This document shows, in pieces, positions 26,375 through 34,639 of a DNA stretch of 64,000 bases (its first letter is position 1; every line of letters begins with the position of its first letter). Origin of the DNA: Neobacillus jeddahensis (GTDB lineage Bacteria; Bacillota; Bacilli; Bacillales; Cytobacillaceae); contig NZ_CCAS010000012.1 of NCBI RefSeq assembly GCF_000612625.1, positions 34,785 through 98,784 of the forward strand, in the 5' to 3' direction. The notes under the pieces were generated by a model. The model did no database searches, was not told where the DNA came from, and saw only the letters and a program-made list of their open reading frames with translations. A program made the translations under genes and the position numbers.

Positions 26375-26875
26375 ATGTTGCCACTTCCACAGAAATTTGA
26401 CCTAAATGAATGGTGTCTGCTGATCTGCATTATTCTGGCGTTTACGATTTTTTTTTGGTTGCCAAAGCGATATCCTTTCAGTATCACGATCCTATTATTG
26501 TTATTTGGTCCGACTGTTGCCAGGCTCATGGATCATCTGTTGGCCTTTGCTAAACTGGATTTATACAATTTAATGGATGGTCCAAAATTTGAATTATTTG
26601 ATTTGTTCACCTATCTTTTGTATGCCCCCTTTTCCTACTTTTTCATCTATTTTTATGATAGGTGGAACATCAGGGGATACTGGATTGTCGTGTATATTTT
26701 GTTGTTTTCGTCGGGAGGCGCTTTTTTTGAGTGGATTCTAAAGGTCTGTCATATCTTCCTCTATAAGGGGTGGATACTGGGGTATTCCTTTAATGTCTAT
26801 TTTGTCATACAAACCGTGGAATTGCTTTTCTACTATACAGTGAGACGGGCGTATATGAGTTTAACGATAAAGTGA
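26375..26875 (+). CDS. CBO0543-type membrane protein (cassette B, second gene)
   Basis: 166 residues, five hydrophobic segments. FELFDLFTYLLYAPFSYFF corresponds to a similar stretch in the protein encoded at 21528-22022, and both have WLPKRYP or LLPKKLP near residue 30. Weak ribosome-binding site (TAGGGA) adjoining the ATG suggests coupling to the gene just upstream. Function unknown. Confidence 0.7.
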   Translation: MLPLPQKFDLNEWCLLICIILAFTIFFWLPKRYPFSITILLLLFGPTVARLMDHLLAFAKLDLYNLMDGPKFELFDLFTYLLYAPFSYFFIYFYDRWNIRGYWIVVYILLFSSGGAFFEWILKVCHIFLYKGWILGYSFNVYFVIQTVELLFYYTVRRAYMSLTIK

Positions 26876-26907
26876 AGGGGGATGAATTTGAGAGTGCGAA
26901 GCGGATA

Positions 26908-26950
26908 ATAAAAAGGCAGAGCGCAATAAGGGAGCGTTCTGCCTTTTATA
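26908..26950. terminator. bidirectional terminator between convergent genes
   Basis: AAAAGGCAGA...TCTGCCTTTT with inner CGC/GCG pairs and T-rich tails on both strands. It serves cassette B and the VOC gene. Confidence 0.75.
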
Positions 26951-26959
26951 TAGTATAAG

Positions 26960-27343
26960 TTACCTTTTTTCCACAACGGCAAAGTAGTTTTGTTCGTCAT
27001 CGGCAAAATTAAAGACCTTTTCGCCTGTAGGCATATTGACCATTTCTCCAACGGTAACATTTTTAGCAGAAAGGTCTTGATATAATTCATCGAGACGATC
27101 TGAGAAAAAGAGCAGTGAAGGGGTGCCAAGATTTAATTCAGGCTGAAACTTTGCAACAAGTTCTTTATTATGTAGTACGATGCTTGTTTCGGAATCCTTT
27201 GTCGGAGCGAGTTCGAACCAGCGCATTCCTTGACCATCGCCTTGCTCAGCAATCAACACAAAGCCCACTTTCTTCGTCCAAAATTTCACAGCCTCAGCTT
27301 GATTATTGACATAAATCATAATTTGCCCAACGCGATTAATCAA
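26960..27343 (-). CDS. VOC-family (glyoxalase/bleomycin-resistance fold) protein
   Basis: 127 residues with two beta-alpha-beta modules of the vicinal oxygen chelate fold: GQIMIYVNNQAEAVKFW and NLGTPSLLFFSDRLDELY. TTG at 27343 is chosen since GGAG lies eight bases upstream and the family usually begins MI(N/K)..G; the GTG at 27352 overlaps that site. Activity unknown. Confidence 0.75.
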   Translation of the reverse strand: MINRVGQIMIYVNNQAEAVKFWTKKVGFVLIAEQGDGQGMRWFELAPTKDSETSIVLHNKELVAKFQPELNLGTPSLLFFSDRLDELYQDLSAKNVTVGEMVNMPTGEKVFNFADDEQNYFAVVEKR

Positions 27344-27442
27344 TTCCTTCACTCCATTTCGATTAATTCTTTTTGTCCTAAAAGTATAGCATCACCCCAT
27401 ACTAAAACAAAATCAAAGCGGTTCAAATCGGATGATCTTCTT

Positions 27443-28144
27443 TTAAAATAACTCTTTGATGAGCGCCTCGAGCTGCTGGTAGGAATGGATTTCATAATGC
27501 GGCTGTATTGACGGTACTGTTTTTGGTTTGCGTTTTGGGTTAACCCAAATGGAATTCCAGCCAGCCTGGTGGGCTCCAACGATATCATTTTCGAACGAAT
27601 CTCCTATCATGTAGCAATGGCTGCCAATCGTCTTGGTTTTGGCATTAACATGATCAAAATATTCCTTTTGTGGCTTTGCATAGCCCATTTCGCTTGAAAT
27701 GAAAAGATGTTCCTCTGGTAGCCACTGTAAGAGATCGAGGGATTGTACTTTTTTGCGCTGATGTGCGGACGGACCATTGGTGACGACGTAGGACAGAATT
27801 CCCTTTGCAGTAAGGTACTCGAGGATTCGCACCATTTCGGGTACAAGCGATATTTTATATTGGTGCTCCTGGTACGTCTGTTGAAAGGCGTCTGCCTGTT
27901 CCGCACTGATCGAAACGCCAAATTGTTGAAAGGCATGGATCATCCGATTTTGATGCATTTTTTCAAGAGGCAGCTCACCGTTCTCTGTTTGGGTAAATAC
28001 TTTGTCACTATATTCTCTGCTTTTTTTAAAAAGATCGAGAACGGGAATCTCGGTGATCGTTGAAAAGGTTTTATCATAGGCGGCTTGAAAGGGCTGCAGT
28101 TGGTCATATAAGGTATCATCTAGGTCAAAAAATACAGTTTTCAT
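27443..28144 (-). CDS. HAD-family hydrolase
   Basis: 233 residues. The nucleophile motif I (FFDLDDTLYD) at the N-terminus, motif II (VVTNGPS), Lys motif III (KPQKEYFDH) and motif IV (MIGDSFENDIVGA) are all present, with a helical cap between I and II. This is a subclass I HAD phosphatase of unknown substrate. ATG at 28144 follows GGAG by eight bases; the longer frame to 28231 has no ribosome-binding site. Confidence 0.85.
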   Translation of the reverse strand: MKTVFFDLDDTLYDQLQPFQAAYDKTFSTITEIPVLDLFKKSREYSDKVFTQTENGELPLEKMHQNRMIHAFQQFGVSISAEQADAFQQTYQEHQYKISLVPEMVRILEYLTAKGILSYVVTNGPSAHQRKKVQSLDLLQWLPEEHLFISSEMGYAKPQKEYFDHVNAKTKTIGSHCYMIGDSFENDIVGAHQAGWNSIWVNPKRKPKTVPSIQPHYEIHSYQQLEALIKELF

Positions 28145-28633
28145 TCTCCACACTCCATAAATATAATTGACCTTATTAGTTATAGTACAGGAACGGAAGG
28201 ATTTCAATGGGGTGGGGAGTGCCTCAGGCAAATTTGGATACTTGTGCCCGTGATGGAGGAAGCATCCTAGATAGAAGAATTGAAACCGATCACCGGAAAT
28301 TTATCAAACTACTTATGCAGAACTAACGCTCCTGTATGGATAGGGGTAGAGTTTGAAAAACTTCCCTGGCAGTATTAATATCAGAAGGAGGCATTGATTC
28401 ATTTGACTTTTTCTCATCTATTTATGGAAGGTCGCGCCTGAAAAGGATTTTCATCGGAGTTAAACCAGCGCAAGGTATTCTGCTGATCTATCGTGGAGAT
28501 TGTCAATTCGGTTCACGATACAGGCATCCGGTGTTAATGCACATGTGTTTGGGTCCGCTATTGATAAGGAAACCAGACGAACGATTTCCGAATAGGTGGC
28601 AAAAATTATTATATTAGTTAGGGGTGGATGTGT
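28145..28633. other. gene-free stretch, possibly decayed coding sequence
   Basis: About 490 bases with no supported gene. Short open runs on the plus strand (for example one ending in HRKFIKLLMQN near 28326) and on the minus strand look protein-like but lack starts and are interrupted. No strong hairpin or promoter stands out. I read it as probable remnants of lost genes, with low certainty. Confidence 0.3.
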
Positions 28634-29368
28634 GTGCTTTCTCAATATTTCGATATCGCAAAGGCAAAATTGGAGCTCGTTGAAGAAATGGAATGGAATC
28701 ATTTACGGATTGCGGCAGAGAAGGTGGCTGAGGCGATTCAAAAGGGTGGGATTGTGCAGTTGTTTGGCTGCGGGCACTCGCATATTTTAACGGAAGAGGT
28801 TACCTATCGCGCAGGTGGTCTCGTACCTATTAAACCTATTTTAGTAGAACCGTTAATGCTCCATGAAGGTGCGCTCCGTTCTTCGCAATTGGAACGAAAA
28901 AATGATTATGCGCAGGGGTTTCTAATTGAACAGGATTTTCGCCCTGAGGACGTCGTCTTTGTATTATCAACCTCTGGCCGGAATCCAGTTCCTGTTGATG
29001 TGGCATTGGCGGCAAAAGAGAAGGGTGCCTTTGTTATAGGGATTACCTCTCTTGAATATTCCCAAAGCCAACCTTCTAGACACAAAAGTGGCAAGCATTT
29101 ATACAACTCTGTTGATTTAGTAATTGATAATCATTCGACTAAAGGTGATGCCGCCCTTTCGTATGACAAGGTAGCGGTCCCGTTTGCACCAACTTCAACA
29201 GTCGTGGGGGCGGTAATCTTAAATGCAATTCTCGCAGAGTCGATTAAATTGATGGCAGACAATGGTTTTGAACCCCCTGTCTTCCTCAGTGGTAACATCG
29301 ATGGCGCCGATGATCATAACAACCAACTAGTAGAAAAATACCGCACAAGAATTTCCGTGCTTTCATAG
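28634..29368 (+). CDS. SIS-domain protein of the UPF0309 family
   Basis: 244 residues. A sugar-isomerase (SIS) domain with LFGCGHSHILTEEVTYRAGG and VFVLSTSGRNPVPVDVALAAKEKG, which bind a phosphosugar. The whole-length pattern fits the UPF0309 family, often near amino-sugar genes. GTG at 28634 follows AGGGGTGG and matches the family start (M-LSQYF); the ATG six bases earlier is too close to that site. No sugar operon surrounds it. Confidence 0.78.
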   Translation: MLSQYFDIAKAKLELVEEMEWNHLRIAAEKVAEAIQKGGIVQLFGCGHSHILTEEVTYRAGGLVPIKPILVEPLMLHEGALRSSQLERKNDYAQGFLIEQDFRPEDVVFVLSTSGRNPVPVDVALAAKEKGAFVIGITSLEYSQSQPSRHKSGKHLYNSVDLVIDNHSTKGDAALSYDKVAVPFAPTSTVVGAVILNAILAESIKLMADNGFEPPVFLSGNIDGADDHNNQLVEKYRTRISVLS

Positions 29369-29505
29369 TGCAAACGGCTTCTGTCACTGTTACATGGTAC
29401 TCACTGGTGGGCACTAGTGCCTCATGAAGTTGTCACATGTATATAATAGAAATAGAGCAAATAGTGTCAGGCACCAAAAATAGCTGAGTAAGGAGGAATG
29501 AAGAA

Positions 29506-30330
29506 ATGAGCGACTTGAATGTTTTATTCCGCAACAGAATTGGTTTCTCGACAAACGAACCGCTTACCTTTCACCAGTTGGATACGGTGTTGGAGCTGAC
29601 CGCGAAATCGATTCCGTTTGAGAATTTGTGTATTATGGCGAAGCAAACACGCGAGCTTTCAAAAGAGAATTTAATCGATAGAATCATCATCCATAACGAG
29701 GGCGGTTTATGCTATGACCTAAATCCCCTGCTTTATTTTTTCCTAAAAGAAAATGGCTTTGATGCGGCGTTAGTTCGAGCTGTCCTATACGATCATCACG
29801 GTCAGCGCTGGAATCCGCTTGGAAAAACACATGTAGCGATTGTCATCACTCATCAAGGACAACCCTATCTCGTCGATACAGGATTTGGTGGGAACTTACC
29901 ATTAAAACCAGTACCACTATCGGGAGAGGTTGTGGCCTCAACAAACGGAGAATTTCGTGTGGAAAAAATAGATCATGAACAAGGTGAATACTTTTTCTAT
30001 CTGAAATTGAAGCATAAGGACAAGGAGTGGAAAGTCGGCTATGCCTTTGATGCTACTAATGTGATTAAGGATGTCTCTGAATTGCATGAGGTTCAAGAAA
30101 TGATCCTCGAGCATGCAGATTCCCCTTTCAACAAGAAGCCATTACTCACGAGGCTGACGGATCGGGGAAACATGACGCTGACAGAAGGTTCGTTTGTTGA
30201 GTGGTTGGATGGAAGGGTCGACAAACAGGAAGTTGATGAGAAGCAGTTTAAGGAGATGGCTGCTGAACGGTTTGGGGTTCGAGTTTTTGAAGGTGAGCCG
30301 GGGGAAGGGTCTTCATCCCCAAAATGCTGA
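29506..30330 (+). CDS. arylamine N-acetyltransferase
   Basis: 274 residues. The Cys-His-Asp triad of NAT enzymes is visible: C69 in NEGGLCYDLN, H109 in KTHVAIVI and D124 in YLVDTGFGG. These enzymes transfer acetyl from acetyl-CoA to aromatic amines and hydrazines. AAGGAGGAATG precedes the ATG. Monocistronic; it converges on the aminopeptidase gene. Confidence 0.88.
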   Translation: MSDLNVLFRNRIGFSTNEPLTFHQLDTVLELTAKSIPFENLCIMAKQTRELSKENLIDRIIIHNEGGLCYDLNPLLYFFLKENGFDAALVRAVLYDHHGQRWNPLGKTHVAIVITHQGQPYLVDTGFGGNLPLKPVPLSGEVVASTNGEFRVEKIDHEQGEYFFYLKLKHKDKEWKVGYAFDATNVIKDVSELHEVQEMILEHADSPFNKKPLLTRLTDRGNMTLTEGSFVEWLDGRVDKQEVDEKQFKEMAAERFGVRVFEGEPGEGSSSPKC

Positions 30331-30360
30331 ACCAAACGACGAAGATAAAACAAAAAAAGC

Positions 30361-30390
30361 CAAGAGACGCTATTAACTTAACGTCTCTTG
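30361..30390 (-). terminator. terminator of the aminopeptidase gene
   Basis: Perfect nine-base stem CAAGAGACG/CGTCTCTTG. On the minus strand it is followed by GGC and seven T. Confidence 0.75.
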
Positions 30391-30405
30391 AACTTATCAT
30401 TCAAT

Positions 30406-31650
30406 CTAGATGGCCCAGTCGCCATTGCGGAAAATCGGAACAATCGTACCATCTTGTTTGATGCCGTCGATATCCATTTTGTCCGAACCAATCATGAAGT
30501 CAACGTGAACAATGGACGTATTCATGCCATTTTTCAATAATTCTTCTTGGCTCATCTTCGTTCCACCTTGAATCGTAGTCGGATAAGCAGCCCCGATTGC
30601 TAAATGGTTCGAAGCATTTTCATCATAAAGCGTCGTAAAGAAGGTAATTCCTGATTGCGAGATTGGCGATGGATCTGGAACAAGGGCAACCTCACCTAAG
30701 CCAGTGCCGCCTTCATTATCAAATACCAACTTCTTAATGGTTTCATCGCCTTTTTCCGCAGAAATATCAACGATTTTTCCATCCTTAAATTGCACCTCAA
30801 TGCCTTCAATTAATGTGCCTGCATAGCTGAGTGGCTTTGTGCTGCGGACCACGCCATCCATGCGATGGGTATCGGGAGCCGTAAACACTTCTTCTGTCGG
30901 CATGTTGGCAATAAACTCTTCACCCTTTGGATTTACACTTTCAGCACTAGCCCAAATATGATTCTTTGGTAAGCCTAATGTTAAATCCGTGCCAGGTGCA
31001 GTATAGTGCAAAGCGTCAAACTGGATTTCATTTAGAACAGCTGCTTTTTCGTTTAATGTTTGCTTATGTCCGTCCCAAGCAGCTACCGGATCTTCTGAAT
31101 ACACACGGCAGGTTTTGAAAATTTGATCCCATAAGGCATCGATTTGTTCTTCTGAAGTGGCTAAGTCTGGGAACACCTTTGCAGCCCAACCAGCACCAGC
31201 CGCAGCGGCAACTGTCCATTTTAGATCATCATTTTGCGTTGCAATTCGTTGTGCCTGGAATGCTTTCCCGGCTACATTTTGATAGGCAGCAATTTTCGCT
31301 GGATCCACTTCATTGAGCAAGCCTGGGTCACTAGATACGATAGAAAGACGGCTGACACGATGGTTTAGGACATGGTCTTCCACTTCTTGAATTTCATATT
31401 CAGGAATGTCAGTGAGCACTTCAACAGGCTGATGTAAGTAATGAAGTTTGCTAATTTCGTCGTCGGACCATTTTACAATGACTTTTTCAGCCCCTAATGC
31501 ATAGGCTTCGGTGGTGATTAAACGTGCTAATGGAGCTTGATCGACAGTAATGGTCATTTTCACCCAATCGCCTGGTTGAACATTGATTCCTTTTGCGGCT
31601 AATAGTCTTGCGTATTTATGTAGATTTTCTTCAAAGTTAGGTAGCACCAT
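30406..31650 (-). CDS. M29-family aminopeptidase (AmpS type)
   Basis: 414 residues, the length of thermophilic-type M29 aminopeptidases (AmpS/PepS). Family features include the N-terminal LPNFEENLHKYARLL, the metal-binding Glu in DNEGGTGLGEVALV, the LYDENASNHLAIG segment and HVDFMIG near the C-terminus. It removes N-terminal residues from peptides in the cytosol using two metals. ATG at 31650 has GGAGG eight bases upstream. Confidence 0.88.
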   Translation of the reverse strand: MVLPNFEENLHKYARLLAAKGINVQPGDWVKMTITVDQAPLARLITTEAYALGAEKVIVKWSDDEISKLHYLHQPVEVLTDIPEYEIQEVEDHVLNHRVSRLSIVSSDPGLLNEVDPAKIAAYQNVAGKAFQAQRIATQNDDLKWTVAAAAGAGWAAKVFPDLATSEEQIDALWDQIFKTCRVYSEDPVAAWDGHKQTLNEKAAVLNEIQFDALHYTAPGTDLTLGLPKNHIWASAESVNPKGEEFIANMPTEEVFTAPDTHRMDGVVRSTKPLSYAGTLIEGIEVQFKDGKIVDISAEKGDETIKKLVFDNEGGTGLGEVALVPDPSPISQSGITFFTTLYDENASNHLAIGAAYPTTIQGGTKMSQEELLKNGMNTSIVHVDFMIGSDKMDIDGIKQDGTIVPIFRNGDWAI

Positions 31651-31889
31651 ACTTTTTCCCTCCAATAATTTAGTTCTTTCGTTCTATCCACTATAGTAGC
31701 ATAGTATAACGGAATTTTCTGCAAATATGATTTGTTACACTTACTTATTAATTTCCTCTCGTGTAATTTTAGTATTCAGGATTGATAGAATTAAAAATGA
31801 AGTCTTCATTCTGTGCGTGGGCCTAATCTATATATTGTTGGGTTTTTTAGCGAAAAAGAAAAATAACAAATACTTCTATCAGTAGCTAA

Positions 31890-31928
31890 AAAAAACCTAG
31901 ACCATCCATATGGGTCTAGGTTTTTTTA
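31890..31928 (-). terminator. terminator of the alpha-mannosidase operon
   Basis: Stem of about 13 bases (AAACCTAGACC with GGTCTAGGTTT cores) with T-runs on both strands, 20 bases past the mannosidase stop. Confidence 0.8.
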
Positions 31929-31948
31929 CTTTTGGTGCCTAATACTAA

Positions 31949-34564
31949 TTAGAAAATGATGGATTTTACTTGATTTGGTTTAATTGTTAGGCTGAAGCTT
32001 CCATTTTGTTGTTCGATGGGTGCTAAGTTTTTTTCGTTTAGGTTTGCTTCGTGTGCTTGTTCGCTGCTTCCTTTTATGTTGAAGTCTGCTTGTTGTTCCT
32101 CAGCTGTTGGGTTGAAGAATCGCAAGACAAGACGGTCCTCTGTTTCGGCCTTTTTCAAGGTGCTGAGCACTGTTGACGGGCACGTTTCTTCCAGGAGACT
32201 AAACTGTAATGGCGTTGAAACGCCAGCTGGATTTAACTTCATGGCATTATACGGTATTTTATTATACGTCTGGATCGGGGTGGTAAATTCTTTTGCTGTG
32301 CGACCCACTTTTGCTGCGGCTGTCGTCGTTGCCCCAATATGGGTAGTGAGTGCGAAATCGAGCTTCAACCCACCAATCATTTGGGAATCCGGCGTCGGCA
32401 GCTTTATCCCGGATGGACGACCAGGTCGTCTTAGCATTTCTTCTTTTCCTAACACCCCAACACTGCGGAATAGGGTGATCGCAATTGTATCATCTTGCTC
32501 GCCGATGATTTCAAACTCTCGGGAACTATTGGTTAATACACATAGTCCATGGTTCTCATCAGATAAGCCGACAAACGAAAGCATCGGATAAATTGAATCG
32601 GGACGCTCATCCCAATTTTCTTCCTCCCAGTATGCCATAGCGGCATCATGTACATCGCGCTTGATCGACCCAAATTGATTGTCTGCAACCGAGAAGGAAG
32701 AGGTAATCCCTGTTGGAATTAAGACACGTAATCGATGATCCTTTGCTTGGTTATGAATGTTGGCTTCCACTTTCATGATCGGCTGGTGGTTCGGAATCGT
32801 GATCTTCCAATCAACCTCAACAAAGCGATCAACCTGTTTTAATTTCCGCTTTTCTAAATCACCAGGTACTTCTAGCTTCACATGAATATCTAGCTGAGCG
32901 GAATATTGATTCTGGATGATTTTTACGTCGGCTTCCACTTTATCACTATATATAAGCTGTTCATTTAGCAGTGGTGAAAAATCATACTCATCGCCATCAT
33001 CGCCGCCATTTTCTAGCAACAGTACCTGGTTGAATTCTTTTTCGAGCACCTTGTCCCAAATATTCAGTGTTCCATTTGGATTGACGGAGACCGCATAATA
33101 ATCAGTTTCTACAACATCTTTTTTGACTATTGTATGTGACATCGCGTTCTCTGCGTTGACAATAAAGAATGTTTGATAGCCCATCGCCGGAATCGTAGTT
33201 TGTAATTGGATCGTATATTGGAAAAATGGATCATAGTTGCCGTAGTGTACGATTTGTCGGTCAATCAAGCCTGGATCTAGTTCTACTTTTTCCAACACTT
33301 CAAAAGGAATCGTTGTTCCAGCGCCATCCTCTAATGTAAAGGAAGGAAGCTTCGTGATCACGGTGGTCGTAACAACCTCATTACGTTCATATGGAAGCAA
33401 ATTGAAGGCGGTAAGGCGATCCTCAGTCCGGTCTGTCTGAATCGAGTCCGTGATTTTCCGCTTGTAGTGCTCAATCAGTTGATCTGTTTTCTCCTCAGCG
33501 AGGAAGAAGCGGTTCATGATCTCGCGGTGTACCTTATCAGAGCAGCAACAGCCAATACTATCATGGGCATGGTTTTTCATGATTTCTTTCCAAATTAACT
33601 CAATCAAGCCATGATGGTATTCGAAATCGAGTGAATAGGCAATTGACGCTAGAGGTTCAAGAACATTGGTGAGTTTATTTTCAATCCTAGCGTTAGCTGC
33701 CTTAATATCCATTCTGGTGGAAAAGATGCTTCGGTGAACGCGCATGTATTTCCCATCTAAAAATTCACCCTGAATCGTCGGTAACGCTTGATTCTTTTCA
33801 ATTTCGGAAAAAACATTTTCATATTTGCTTAAGAAAAATTCGCGATCAGGATATAAACGTTTTAATTTTTCGATAATCGTAAAGATATTTTGTTGGATGG
33901 GCATTTGATCATGCCCATTTGGGAGAATAATATGTTCTGTTGTGGCGCCGCGATCAAGGACGGTAAAGTATTTATCGATGCGTGCCTGTAGTTGTTCCTC
34001 ATCCTCGGGCAGATACTTTCCAATTGCATAGCCGAGTGGGAAGAGCTGCACCAATACCTTCGATCCATCCTCACTCTCCCAGTGGAATTCCGTTTTATCT
34101 GTTCCGTGCCGCTCTGAGGTTCCACGCCAGAATATTGAATAGTGAATATCAAAGCCATTGAGGATTTGTGGCATTTGTGCTGATTGGCCAAAGGAATCGG
34201 GTAAGTAGCCAATCTTCATCGCTTGCCCAAATTCTTCACAGTCCTTTAAACCATAGAGGAGATTCCGGACGATTGACTCCCCGCCGATGACCATCTCATC
34301 GGTTTGCGTATACCAGGGTCCTATGATTAGCTTTCCTGCCTGTACAAGCCTTTTGACGCGCTCCTTGTTCTCTGGTTTGACGGCAAAATAGTCTTCGAGA
34401 ATAGAAGTTTGACCGTCTAAAACGTAGTAAGGATAATCGGGATTATTCTCGAGCATTTCCAAAATTTCTTCCATGTTATTAACGAGTAAAATTCTCGATT
34501 CTTCGGTGGAAAAGTACCACTCCCTGTCCCAATGCATATGGGGTACGATATGAACTTTTTTCAT
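31949..34564 (-). CDS. GH38 alpha-mannosidase (MngB-like)
   Basis: 871 residues. The N-terminal VHIVPHMHWDREWYF carries the zinc-binding H11 and D13 of glycoside hydrolase family 38. The central helical domain and C-terminal beta domains follow in the usual order, and length is close to E. coli MngB. It lies 75 bases downstream of a IIABC PTS gene on the same strand, as in the mng system, where phosphorylated mannosylglycerate is cut to mannose-6-phosphate and glycerate. Substrate is inferred from context. ATG at 34564 has GGAGGG four bases upstream. Confidence 0.85.
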   Translation of the reverse strand: MKKVHIVPHMHWDREWYFSTEESRILLVNNMEEILEMLENNPDYPYYVLDGQTSILEDYFAVKPENKERVKRLVQAGKLIIGPWYTQTDEMVIGGESIVRNLLYGLKDCEEFGQAMKIGYLPDSFGQSAQMPQILNGFDIHYSIFWRGTSERHGTDKTEFHWESEDGSKVLVQLFPLGYAIGKYLPEDEEQLQARIDKYFTVLDRGATTEHIILPNGHDQMPIQQNIFTIIEKLKRLYPDREFFLSKYENVFSEIEKNQALPTIQGEFLDGKYMRVHRSIFSTRMDIKAANARIENKLTNVLEPLASIAYSLDFEYHHGLIELIWKEIMKNHAHDSIGCCCSDKVHREIMNRFFLAEEKTDQLIEHYKRKITDSIQTDRTEDRLTAFNLLPYERNEVVTTTVITKLPSFTLEDGAGTTIPFEVLEKVELDPGLIDRQIVHYGNYDPFFQYTIQLQTTIPAMGYQTFFIVNAENAMSHTIVKKDVVETDYYAVSVNPNGTLNIWDKVLEKEFNQVLLLENGGDDGDEYDFSPLLNEQLIYSDKVEADVKIIQNQYSAQLDIHVKLEVPGDLEKRKLKQVDRFVEVDWKITIPNHQPIMKVEANIHNQAKDHRLRVLIPTGITSSFSVADNQFGSIKRDVHDAAMAYWEEENWDERPDSIYPMLSFVGLSDENHGLCVLTNSSREFEIIGEQDDTIAITLFRSVGVLGKEEMLRRPGRPSGIKLPTPDSQMIGGLKLDFALTTHIGATTTAAAKVGRTAKEFTTPIQTYNKIPYNAMKLNPAGVSTPLQFSLLEETCPSTVLSTLKKAETEDRLVLRFFNPTAEEQQADFNIKGSSEQAHEANLNEKNLAPIEQQNGSFSLTIKPNQVKSIIF

Positions 34565-34639
34565 GATGCCCTCCAAATATCAATGGTACCTAGGGAAGTT
34601 TTCTCTAGGTACCATATTATTTTTAAAAATTGTTCTAGC

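Noticed and set aside
29463..29475. GTGTCAGGCACC motif also found near 11193
   Set aside because: Imperfect palindrome that I recall as common in Bacillus genomes; the copy near 11193 lies inside a coding region, so no shared function is supported.
31731..31890. 52-codon plus-strand frame with one hydrophobic helix (starts near 31726)
   Set aside because: No ribosome-binding site and poorly placed start; lies in the mannosidase/aminopeptidase intergenic region. Could be revisited if conserved.
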